From: Ectocarpus siliculosus
Lineage: Eukaryota > Sar > Phaeophyceae > Ectocarpales > Ectocarpaceae
Direction: 5' to 3'
Length of the DNA: 64,000 nucleotides
Assembly: GCA_000310025.1 (NCBI GenBank)
Contig: FN649736.1
Span: 965,642 to 1,029,641, forward strand
In this document: positions 35,481 through 46,139 of the stretch, piece after piece
How positions within the stretch are numbered: position 1 is the first letter of the stretch
Layout of the letters: each line of letters begins with the position of its first letter
The notes under the pieces: model-generated
Seen by the model: only the letters and a program-made list of their open reading frames with translations
What the model was told of the DNA's origin: nothing
The model's database searches: none
Program-made: the position numbers and the translations under genes

Positions 35481-37361
35481 CCTTTAACACGGTACGTACT
35501 GCTTTTGCCTACCACTCTCGTCCTCTCGTCCGCATCAACAACAAACAATGCAACTTGCCGCACAACAAGAGCCATCCCTGCAGGAAAAAGCTGTACAAAC
35601 AAGCAAAAAGCAGCTCCTGCTGCCGTAAGCTGCTGCTGTAGTACCATTTTTCAGCACGCACGAACAACAGATGCAGCACAGGCGAAGGAGCTGAGTCTGC
35701 CTGTCTGTGTCTGCGTCGGCGTGAGTAGGGGTGGGTGTGAGGTATCGATAGAGTAACGACAGGATGTTTTTTTATGTTTATTCTTCTTAATATGACACAA
35801 CGAATCCATCTCCATCATAGAAAAGAGTCTGAGACAGATTAGCAATGAATTCATTGTGTATGGCATCTCGACGAGTATCGTCGCGTTGCCTGTCTGAAGC
35901 TTTCGATTTTTGCAGCGGGTAACAATCAAGTTCAAGGTAGACACCAAGAAGACGCCCGATGAGCACACAGGAACCGGGGGACCCCAAAAAACAAAGCATG
36001 AAAAACAAAAGAAAGAAAGAAGCGAGAACAAACGAGCCAGACGCGACAGGCTTCAGGGAGGAGGCAAAAGAGCGCATAGAAGAAATGCACCGTCGCCGCT
36101 CGCTCCGGACCGCTGGAAACTCTCACATAGCACTACATATGGAGCAAATATTAGGTAGGGCCCAAGTCCATTGCTTGGCATAACGCCCATCGCTTCACAT
36201 GCAGCAGCCGGATGCACGGGTAGCCTCTTACTCAGCAAAAAGCGAAACGACTGCGGTTGGTTGACGTTCGATGTTGTTGGGACCCTACCGGCGAAAGGCG
36301 AGAGAGAGAGAAAGAGGGGTAGACAAAAATAAGAGAGCGGAGAGAAGACAAGGCATTGACTCTCTCGAGAAGAGAAGGCATTCACCCTCTCGAGAAGACA
36401 CTCACTCTCGTCCCTCTGGCCCGCCGCAGGCTGTCAGACATGATGTCACGTTGTGTATCGAACGGCGATATCCGATGTCGGCTCAGCAACAGCAAACAAG
36501 CATAAGAACAAACAAATATAGTCAGTCGCCGTGTGCGAGCTGTGGACTATCTTGTTGTAGGAAGTGAGAACTAAAAAGAGCACGACTACATAGCACCACG
36601 GACGAACTATTATCGCAATACGCTTGCCGTCCGCCATAGATGCGCAACGCTGCACGAACGAGCTGTTGGTTATCATACCTCACTACGTAGTATCTAAGAT
36701 TGTGCTGCCATCTACCTTACTTATCGCTCAAATTACGACTACGCAGCAGACTCAAGGCAAGGAAGCAACACGCGTGCCAATGCATACCACCCATGCATGC
36801 AGCAAAACAAAACAAGGCGGACCGTCTGTTGTTGTTTGTCTCTTCAACTGACTGTGCTGCCGACAACGACACTGGAAAAAAGTAGGAGACGCGCATCGCC
36901 TACGCGAGCAACGCGTGCAGCCCAAAACAACAGAGACGATAACCTTACGACCTTTCTTTTCAGCACATTCATTCCGAGCATATACTGCAGCAACCGCAAG
37001 TAAGTATGTGTACAGCAGCAGCCGCATGTTGTGTACAACAACGGTCACTCAGGAAGAAAATCACAACAACAAACAAACGCAAAAAAAAAAAGGTGGTGGC
37101 GCGCAGCACGCAGGACCCTCTTTCGCTTTGAACCGGCCATTCCCATGGCGAAACAGACAAGGTACAGCAGTGAAGGCCGACTCGTGCCGGCCCCAGGAGG
37201 CGGAAGCTGCTCAAACTCGGGGACGGGTCATGATTTGCGATTGATTCCTCACCGAACGGATATCGAACGATGACACTACTGTTTCAACTAGCTTCAGAAA
37301 AGCTTCAAAATTAATTGTGAAACTTGCAGAGTCATAGACATGGCAAGTCAACACCCCGTTC

Positions 37362-37562
37362 CAAAGAATATCTGTCGTTGATTTTTATTGACTTGCGGAC
37401 CTTTCGGGGCCAGTTTGTTTTAGCGTACCTCTTTAGGGTAAGATAGCCTGTGACCACAGGAATCGACCGCATCAAGTGTTGGATCAGTACGGACATATGA
37501 AGGTACTGGGTAGAGAGAGATCGGAACGGTTTTTAATGCGAAGACAACAACAACAACAACAT
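37362..37562 (+). repeat. CAA-tailed dispersed element, copy 3
   Basis: Begins AGAATATCTGTCGTTGATTT and continues with ATTGACTTGCGGACC, GTACCTCTTTAGGGTAAG, CTGTGACCACAGGAATCGAC, CAAGTGTTGGATCAGTACGG, GGTACTGGGTAGAGAGAG, AACGGTTTTTAATGCGAAG and a CAA tail. This copy shows that the element extends about 60 bp upstream of the block shared with copy 1. It lies within the duplicated block at 35.5-39.4 kb. Confidence 0.8.
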
Positions 37563-38043
37563 TTAAAACTGAACTAATGGGTGGTGGGCGGATGACCGGC
37601 GGACCCCAAAAAGAAAGCTGAAAAATTTAATATAGACTATGTTAAAGAAAAAAAAGAAAAAAAAGAAGGGACGACAAAGACAAGTTAGCCAGACGCGACA
37701 GGCTTCAGGGAGGTGGCAAAAGAGAGCATACGAAAACCACCGTCGCCGCTCGCTCTGAACCGCTGGAAGCTGTCACATAGCATAGCATGCAGCAAACAGT
37801 ATAGGGGCCATGCCCCCGTTGCTTCAAGTAAAGAGGCAGCGCCCATAGCCTCACATACAGCAGCCGGGTACGTACTACACAAATAGCCTCTTATTACTCA
37901 GCAAGAAGAAAAACGATTGCGGTTGACGTTCGATGTTGTTGGGACCCCAACGGCGATAATAGGCGAGAGAGAGACAGGTGCTACTACTACGTAGACCAAC
38001 AGAAGAAAGCGTAGAGAAGGCATTAATTAACTCTCGAGACCCC

Positions 38044-38077
38044 AACCCTAACCCTAACCCTAACCCTAACCCTAACC
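38044..38077. repeat. Interstitial CCCTAA telomere-type array
   Basis: About five to six uninterrupted AACCCT units directly after CTCGAGACCCC. The diverged partner segment near 36390 lacks the array, so it was gained in one copy only. TTAGGG is the common telomere repeat of many eukaryotes; here the array is internal. Confidence 0.9.
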
Positions 38078-39570
38078 GAAGACACTCACTCTCGTCCCTG
38101 TGGCCCACCGCAGGCTGTAACGAACGGCGACATCCGATGTGTGCTCAGCAACAACAAACGCAACTAACCAAATATAGTCGCCGTTTCCGAACTAACTGTG
38201 GAGACTCTCTTTCATCACTTGTGGTATGAAGTATGAAGTCACAACGAAATAGAAAATGATGACGAGAAGCACCACGGACGAACTATTTTCTCAATACGCT
38301 TGCCGTCGCGATAGACGCGCACCGTTCCACGAACGACCAGTTGTCAAACCTCACTACGCAAATAAGATTGTCCTGCCGTCTACCCCTTATCGCTCAAATT
38401 ACGACTACGCAGCACACTAAAGGTAAGTAAGGCAGCAACACGCTTGCGATGCTTTACCACCCATCCATGCATGTAAGGAAACAAAAAAAAAACTATGGCG
38501 GACCGTCTGTTGTCTGTATCTTCAACCGTGCTGCCGTTGCTTTTCTTCATGGATATCGGCACAGAGAAAAAATGAGGAATGCGCATCTCCTACGCGAGCA
38601 CGGCGTGCAGCCCAAGCGACAGAGACGATAACCTTATGACCTTTGCAGCATCTTCCGAGCATAACAGCAGCCACCGCATGTGTACAACGGTCACTCACTA
38701 TAGACTAAGGAAGAAAATCACAAAATCACTGGTTATCGCCCCACAGCGAGCGATAGCTGCTCAAACGACTGTGAGAGGTCTTGAAATCGTCTCAGCTACC
38801 CAGAACTGCTGGTAGTTGCCGGAGATTTGCAGGTACGTACTGCTTTTGCCTACCACTCTCTTCCTCTCGTCCGCACATCAACAACAACAATAAATAAATG
38901 CTAATTTTCGCACCACAAAAGAGCCATGCAGAAAGCTGCAACAACAACAGAACAAAAGCAGCTCCTGCTGTATGTACACAGAATGTCCAGCTGTGTGCTG
39001 AGGTCGGTCAGCATCTCGAGAGAAGCGTGGCCAGCAAGCAAGGCTTGGCGCGGGACACGAGAGAAGCAAGCAAGGCTTGGGGCGGGCGGCGAAAAAAAGA
39101 AGACGACTCTATATAAAAAGATCTGTAAAAAAGAAGGGTTGGCGCGGGCGGCGAAAAAAATGAAGACGACTCTTATACAAAAAGATCTATAAAAAGAGGA
39201 CCCTCAACGACAAGTCAACCAATCTGGTCGTTCCGATGTGACGATGTAACGCAGATCTTCTTGTCGACGGAGAAACTGGTTATCGCCCCACAGCAAGCGA
39301 TAGATGCTCAAACGACTGTGAGAGGTCTTGAAATCGTCTCAGCTACCCAGAACTGCTGGTAGTTCTCGGAGGTTCGCAGTGTGGGCTGAGATCGGCCTTT
39401 TCGACCCGGTCGGGCAAGGGGTCCGCTATGCTACTGAAAACTCCACAGACGGAAAAAAAAGACTTTTGATCGACTGAGACCCAAGCTAGAGCTTGGGAAT
39501 ACATTTAGTCAAAGACGTATTTTGAATTGATAGAAGTTGCGGGACTGGAACGGATATTTTTGTAGCTACA

Positions 39571-40118
39571 GGTTGTTGTTGTTGTTGTTGTCTTCACATT
39601 AAAAAACCGTTCCGATCTCTCTCTACCCAGTACCTTCGTATGTCCGTACTTATCCAACACCCGACGCGGTCGATTCCCGTGGTCACAGGTTAACTTACCC
39701 TAAAAAGGTACACTCAAATAAACTGGTCCCGAGGGGTCCGCAAGTCAATAGAAATCAACGACAGATATTCTGGGATCCTCCGCTCCCTCTTCACGCTATG
39801 CGGGGTATCAACTGAGACTAGCAGTCACTATCTATAATGGGCCGGAGAGAAAGAGGTACACTCCCTTGGTTCAATCTTGGTACTTCACAACGCAAGCAGA
39901 GACAAGTCCATCTGGCACAGAAAAAGAGAGAAAAAAAGAGAGAAGAAAAAGGGCAAAGAGAAAAAATAAAAATGGAAACCGTAAGGAGAAGAGAAAATAA
40001 ATGAAAATAAAATGAAAAAGGGCGAGGACAAAGAGGGACCAGGCCGAAAATAACAGGAAGTATGAGGCAGAACAAGGCACACGGTGGAGAGACCACTAAC
40101 GAAAAAGCAAACACGCAA
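39571..40118 (-). repeat. Long dispersed element, copy A, with CAA-tailed unit at one end
   Basis: Begins on the plus strand with GTT repeats, TCTTCACATTAAAAAACCG and the reverse complement of the CAA-tailed family, then continues for another 400 bp (GACAGATATTCTGGGATCC, GGGCCGGAGAGAAAGAGG, CTTCACAACGCAAGCAGAG, ending CACACGGTGGAGAGACCAC). The same order and extent occur at 57533-58105. Its A/G-rich middle has no coding potential. It may be the full-length form from which the shorter copies are truncated. Confidence 0.85.
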
Positions 40119-41170
40119 CAGGTACAGATTTACGAAGACTACTCACTACTGCTGCTGTCCCGCATCTGATACTTATATGAAAATAACTTCGATAAACGTG
40201 GTCCGCCCAGCAGCGCGAGTGAGTTGAGAACGGTTCAAACCCCTCCCTTGGGAACATGGAGGGCATACGGTCTGTCCCGTTGTCTGGGCACCCACTTCGC
40301 TCTTCTCGACAATGTGAAATTAATCAGTATTACTACGTAGGTCTCTCATGGTAGTTCCTCCCTCCAATTGTCCTGACACGGAAATTCGCTTGCAACCTGA
40401 CGCCCGAATCGATTGTTCGACTTACCGGTACTACTTGTAGTCTTCAGACACGGAAAAAGCACCCGAGGCCTATCGTCCAATGAAACATCTCATGCCAAGC
40501 ACCTGTTAAGCCAACCACATTAAATCTAGCCGCAACACCTGCAAGTAACGCTGAGCCAGGACGGGTACGTAGCTCGCGTGACGTTTAACATGCATGCACG
40601 ATGAGGTCCGTTCAATACTCCTCTCCGCCAGTCTTACCGACCAACACCTAACGCTGCATGCAGTCCCCCACCGGCGCTCGCATTTGCTACTGGTATGCCA
40701 CAACTCGGCCGCCAACTCCTTTGTATCACCAAGCAACCTGCCATTCGCACGCCGTCCTTCACTGTTGCAATGAACCATCAACACGTGCAACGTGACCACA
40801 ACCCCACGGTTCTACCGCTCGGAGACCACAGAGTAGTTAACCCATATCGACTCACCCTATCGCCACGTCACGCTACACGCCGCCATCGCTCGAACAAGCC
40901 ATAAAAAAGTAGGAAACACGACACAGGTGTTGTAGGTCAAAGTCGACACGTCGCCACACCACACTCACCACATCACACATCAACCAGGCTTCCTTCGCAT
41001 TCACATTATTTTCTAGTATTTTCATAATACTGCTTGTAGTTAATGAAACTTGCTTCCTTACCACGCGGATTGGTCGGATTACTACCTGCCGTCACAACGA
41101 ACATCGACAACGTGTATCGCACCACGTTGCAAGCTTTTGCTTTGCAAGAGGAACCAACCTGTCCCATGCC
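40119..41170. other. Intergenic, no recognised gene
   Basis: No exon-like segment or RNA gene is visible. Part of the stretch (about 40910-41170) is loosely similar to 62410-62700, so the dispersed repeat that starts at 41171 may extend leftwards in degraded form. Confidence 0.4.
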
Positions 41171-41965
41171 CACACCCACATTCTCCCGTACCAGGTACTG
41201 TACAATCAATCCTAATCTCTTGTGTTCTCCCCCCTCCCCCAAACAACAATTCAACGACAGGCGGCGTGCTCTAGGAAACGATCACTCTTTACGGCTGGAA
41301 CGCCACACCACAGCGTCGACACAGCAGGAAGGACAGCTTGCCTGTTTGATTTACTTTGACAACCAAGAATCCAAGCCACCCTCCACCATTACCACGCGGC
41401 GCTCCCCTGTCGTCGTCAAAACAGACCCCACACCACCACCAGATTGAAAATTAATATTCTACACCATCACCGCACTAAATCTCAGTCATCACTCCACGAT
41501 ATTATACATGCCACGGGTTTACCACGTGGTGCACGTTTCAACAAACACTCGAGGTTCTGCCATGCGGAGACCGGGCCCAACACCTACCGTTGAATTGAAA
41601 CCCCCTCCAACAACAAGGAAGTCCATCTAATATACAGCAGTACATATTCCAGAGAAACGTGTCTGTTCGATTTCTATCATGGCTGTAGACGGGATACATA
41701 CGCGATCCATTAAAAAACAGAAACACAAGACAGTCTGAAGGATGCAAAGCCGTGTATCACCACATAAAGCCGTGTATCACCACATACATGCAAGCGAGAT
41801 GGACGGACGGAAAATAAATAAATAAACGCGGTAAACTTTTCCCTATACCTTTCAAATGGGTACCGTAGTTCGGTCAACAAACGGGTCACTCTCAATTAAG
41901 TAGTCGAATGTTATAAATTGGTTTCGCGACGAGTTTCATCCACTATTACCGCACCCACCAACACG
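41171..41965. repeat. Dispersed 0.8 kb repeat, copy A
   Basis: Matches 62713-63487 in the same orientation over its whole length, from CACACCCACATTCTCCC to GACGAGTTTCATCCACTA and CCACCAACAC. Copy A carries an extra 21-bp tandem unit (AAAGCCGTGTATCACCACAT at 41747 and 41767) absent from copy B. No long open frame is conserved between the copies. In both places an Ala-rich GCC-repeat segment follows. Confidence 0.9.
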
Positions 41966-41976
41966 ACAAACTGACG

Positions 41977-42640
41977 AAAAGGTGGCCGTCAAGGCCCAAG
42001 CCACCGCCGCCAACGCCGCCTCTGCGGGAAACGCCCTCAGTATGTGGGCAAAAGCAACAATCGCGGGGTCCGTATCCATCTCCAAGAGCGCGGTTGCCGC
42101 CACCGCCTCTGCGGAGGCGTTTACCGCCTTATCTCGAGGGGGTGCCCCCTCCGCCGCCGTCCCCTCTGCGGAGGCATCCGCCTTTGCCTCATAGGGTGCC
42201 TCTTCCTCTTTTGAGGCTGCTGAANNNNNNNNNNNNNNNNNNNNNNNNNNNNNNNNNNNNNNNNNNNNNNNNNNNNNNNNNNNNNNNNNNNNNNNNNNNN
42301 NNNNNNNNNNNNNNNNNNNNNNNNCCGCGGATGACATGCCGCAGGCGCATCAGCAGCCTCGCTTGAGGAAGAGGCACCCTATGAGGCAACGGCGGATGCC
42401 TCCGCAGAGGGGACGACGGCGGAGGGGGCATCCTCGAGATGAGGCGTTAAACGCCTCCGCAGAGGCGGCGGCGGCAACCGCGCTCTTGGAGATGGATACG
42501 GACCCCGCGATTGTTGCCTTTGTCCACAGGCTGTTGACGTTTCCCGCAGAGGTGGCGGCGGCGGCGGTGGCGGCGGTGGCTTGGGCCTTGGCGGCCACCT
42601 TTTGCGCCAGATTAGCGCGCGCGTGGGTGAACCGGCGGTA
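41977..42640. repeat. Large inverted repeat around an assembly gap, with Ala-rich open frames
   Basis: The left arm (41977-42224) and right arm (about 42336-42605) are reverse complements at roughly 90% identity. Read inward to outward, each arm encodes the same Ala/Glu-rich protein segment with the core LLEMDTDPAIVAF and FPAE. The left-arm frame is open on the minus strand. In the right arm a missing base shifts the frame before ALNASAEA. A related segment is at 63635-63900. I do not recognise the protein; it is probably repeat-borne. Confidence 0.8.
42225..42324. other. Assembly gap, 100 N
   Basis: Exactly 100 N, the usual placeholder for a gap of unknown size, at the centre of the inverted repeat. 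Palindromes are a common cause of broken assembly. Confidence 0.99.
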
Positions 42641-42897
42641 GCCGATCCCGATTTCCTCCGTGGCGCGGAGGGTCTCCAGGACCTAATGGAGGGAGGGGAC
42701 AGGGGGGACGAAGACACGCCACAACGATCGGATCGTCTTGAGTGCGGGGATGATAAGACCAGCAGATTAAATACGAGCAGAAAAGAACCCGATATTGCAT
42801 GTAGGCTTCGGAACCTTTCTCCTCCGGTTCCAGTGCTGTGAAACAAACGAAAAACGACTTCTACACGAACGGGACGTTCATTGCACACCAGCCACAA

Positions 42898-45800
42898 TCA
42901 AACAGGGTTGGTTGCCGCCGACACCTGACTTTGAAGTTTGGACGCATCCTGAGAGTCCAAATACGTACGGTACATGAAACAAGGCCTTGGACCAGCCTCC
43001 CTGTTTGCTAGGCGAAACCTAATCTATGGCTGATGCATACTCCAATCATGAGCACCCCCTCCCTCCCTATGCACTATCGTTTCTTGCCCGCGTTTCTCAT
43101 ACCTCGTCCTCCGGGATGTCCGCCCGGAACTCCGTCAAGAGTTGGGCCATAAAGAGGTCCATGGACTGCCGCAGGGAAGAGGGAACCGCGCACGACAAAC
43201 AACTTCATTTGTTGGGGTGTAACGCTGCTTGCACCTTGCTCTTGTGTTGTGATTGGTGGCGTCGCCATGATTGTATTATCAAAGCAACACGCCTTGTGCT
43301 GTGCTGTAAAGGATGGAGAGGGAGCCGACCGTCCGGTTGCGGACTCACCAAACAACAGGGATCTAAGCAACAATTATGCGAGGAAACACTGCCACCTGGG
43401 ATTCTACTTGGACGTGCACACGATACATGTACCACCTACAGCTACGACCTCTCCTGCACCGGAGTCTGCTGCAGCCATCTTGAGCCCAGACCGCTTGACA
43501 AACGTCATAATTTTCTGCTCGCAATGCCGGTACATCCTTACTTGGAGAACGGCATACAACCGAGAGAACTACCGTTCATCCTGTTCGACGGAACCTTAGG
43601 GAAGAACGAAAAATCAGTCCGTGTTTTCTCCTCCCTTGCCCCTCGCTCCAGCCATACACGTGACGACCTTCTCCGTATGTACCTTGTCCTCCTCGGACAT
43701 AGCGTCCGCCGGGGCACCCCACGCCTTGCGGCAGTTGTCCTCGCTCCAGCCAGGCCGTGGCCCGAGCGGGGGCAACGGAGGCAGCACCGCCTGCCACGAG
43801 CAAGAGAGAGGTGCGGAATAGCAGCAGTGACTCGCAAGCCGCCCTAAGGCGTTGGTTCTGACGCGGGTCTTGTTCTAGCAACCCCCGCGCCCCCCACATG
43901 TCCAACTTCACAGATGGTAGAAGATACCAAGTGTGCCACCCGGCACCCGCCGACAGGAGTCTGCAGTACCACTGTAGCAAAGCAGATCGTCGATCGTCAC
44001 GGAAAAATACCCAACAGCCCAACATCAATACGGCTTCCAAAACATTCATGCCGAGGACAGCAGTGAGAGGACACCAAACGCATTTACAACAATCGCACCA
44101 TAGAGCACCGCTCCGTAAACGCTGACCGTTTGCTCCACAACGCGAGATATGCAATCAAGCACACGAACACGGACGTGGCCTTCTTGTTCTTGTCGTGAAG
44201 CGAAACACGTGTGTGTGGTGATTCGATTTCCGCAATGCGACGAGAGTGTCAACAAACCTCATTTTACTTCATCTACATCAAGGCACGCACAGCAAGAGGT
44301 AGCCTTGCCGCTACAATCTCCACCTCCTCCCACATCAAACCTTCGAGCAGTCGTGTTCGTTTCTAGGCTGTACCTCTACCCCTCACCTGGAACTCCGTTC
44401 CGATCCGCGGGCTCTTCTTGGGGAACTGCGATTCCTTTCCGCAGGAGGCGACGGTAGTGCAGGCGGTAGCGGAAGAGGTTCCATCGACGCCGTCAGGGGT
44501 CCACAGCAGAAGGCACGGACCGGGCGGGAAGGAAAACGGACAAAAAACCAGATCGGCCAGGGATATCAGATGGAAGTGGCGATGCACGTGCATCACCTGA
44601 CCTCACTAACCTCCGGACACCAAATAAAAATGACGACAGCAGCAAGAACAAGAGCAAGAGCAAGGACTAGAGGACGACGGAAGTAACTGCACCAGAAGTA
44701 GAATATGTGTCCTGTTCTACGACTGCTCGAAGCATGACAACAGTGAGAGCCAGGTGCCGTTAGGTCGTTTGGGCCGTTCAGCCAGCCAACGTGAAGTTGG
44801 GGAGGCAGCACAATCGATGATGGACTTACTCCCGTTTGCTACAATGTACTGACATTGAATGCTCCCGTCCATAGTGCGGACGAACAAACCAGGACAAGTA
44901 CCCCAGCTACACCAACCAACACCGCCATCATGTCTTGCAAGATATTTTTTTCCTTGTCGTTTCACGTTTGCCATTTCACAAAAAGCCTCAATTCATGTGC
45001 GACATTACTTACCGCCTCGGCCGCCGCCCTGGGCACCTTCCGCTTGCCCGTCCCCTTGCCCTTGGCCTTGGCGTTTCCCTCGGCCTCCTCCGTCCCCTTG
45101 CCCTTGGCCTTGGCGTTTCCCTCGACCTCCTCCGAAATCTTCGCGGGCATGACAGCATTGACATGAACCAGGTGCCGTTAAGGTCGTTTGGGTCAGTTAG
45201 CCCGCCAACTTCAAGTTGGGGAGGCAGCACCATCGATGATAGATATACTCCTGCTCGATACTGACATCGAACGCTCATGTCTATTGACAAGGACGAACAA
45301 AACCAGGAGGTTACCCAATCCAACAATCGACACCGCTACGCTTATATCACCTCTTGCAACATTATTTTTCTTTGTCGTTTCAACTTTGGCTCTGCACGAA
45401 AAGCCTCCTTTCTTGTGTGATATTTCCCGTTTGCTCACCGTCATTTGTGCCATCCTCCTGGCCATGCCGGTGGCCGTTCCCTTCCCGCTTGCGGGCGAAT
45501 TCCTGGGTCGTGCCGTGAGCTCCATGGTGGCCGCTATCGTTTCGGCCGTCCTCCGGCTGAGCGTGGAGCGGGGTGAAGCGTGGGCAAGCGAGTACAATGT
45601 TAATGTTCAGACATAGTGACTGAAGTGTTCGATCGTTGGGGTTACAATACACATGGCCAACAGGTTCGTGAATGTCATCAACATCGGCGTGGCACGGAAA
45701 AGGGTGAAATGGGCTCGGAGAAACAGACCACCGGTCCCCGATAGCGGTCACGAGAGGCCGGCCATCCACAACGTACCTCCAGGTGGATACTTCCACGATC

Positions 45801-45911
45801 GGTTTCCTGGCGATGCGATCAAAGACGTGCCAGTGCCTCTTTCCGTGACCCGAGGATCCGATCGGGCACGGGCTGCATTCGGGAACTTCGCACTCGCACA
45901 CGACTTCCCCC
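42898..45911 (-). CDS. Tentative small multi-exon gene with an ELM2-like segment
   Basis: Exons that join in phase, in transcript order: 45777-45911, 45439-45556, 45013-45138, 44387-44425, 43683-43790, 43103-43165, 42898-42948 (stop TGA). The encoded order is a Cys-rich start (VVCECEVPECSPCP), a basic RPRNSPASGKG region, two copies of EGNAKAKGKGT followed by GKRKVPR, then SPRIGTEFQAVLPPL, GWSEDNCRKAWGAPADAMSE, and FMAQLLTEFRADIPEDE. The RIGxEFQAxLPxL segment resembles the start of ELM2 domains of chromatin proteins; this is an inference from a short match. Most sites are good (GTAAGT, GTGAGC, GTGAGG), but the 39-bp exon and the last exon are weakly supported. The 5' exon is missing; a candidate beginning ATGTCATTCACAACAACAGC near 46134 is phase-compatible. 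An ATG at 45525 in GCGGCCACCATGGAG could be a start instead. Confidence 0.45.
44750..45440. repeat. Tandem duplication of an intron segment
   Basis: About 270 bp beginning CCAGGTGCCGTT at 44750 is repeated from 45168, with an Ala/Lys-rich exon between the copies. Shared blocks include CAAGTTGGGGAGGCAGCACA-like sequence and a TTTTTCTTTGTCGTTTCA-like T-rich stretch. The copies are well diverged. The effect is two consecutive introns of the tentative gene that share an ancestor. Confidence 0.75.
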
Positions 45912-46139
45912 CTGCAAAAGGAAGAGGTAGCAGAGGAGAGCAGAGGCGAGGGGGGCGGGTAGAGGCGAGTGGTCACAACTCAACATTTTGGGAGTTGTGA
46001 GCGAATGCTTGTTACAGCTGCTACCGATGAAACCGCCGCCTACAAATGGCGAATAGCGCCTTTGGTACCGTGGTGCACATTTTACGGCAACACACAAGGT
46101 GAACAAGGTCTACTGCTGTTGTTGTGAATGACATATTAC

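Larger units (their letters stand above)
35480..39366. repeat. Block of stacked, diverged direct duplications
   Basis: Segment 35990-37030 recurs in diverged form at about 37690-38720 (offset near 1,666 bp), for example CGAAACGACTGCGGTT at 36243 against AAACGATTGCGGTTG at 37911. Segment 35490-35640 (GGTACGTACTGCTTTTGCCT) recurs at 38831-38975. A 92-bp piece beginning ACTGGTTATCGCCCCACAGC occurs at 38727-38818 and 39275-39366. A roughly 65-bp piece near 39078 is repeated in tandem near 39142. I see no transposase or reverse-transcriptase sequence, so this looks like a decayed repeat cluster. Confidence 0.75.

Noticed and set aside
40225-40250. Second B-box-like sequence, GGTTCAAACCCC
   Set aside because: No A box or acceptor stem at the right distance.
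43026-43847. 273-codon plus-strand frame
   Set aside because: No motif; the opposite strand holds two phase-compatible exon-like segments with good splice sites. I remain unsure about this interval.
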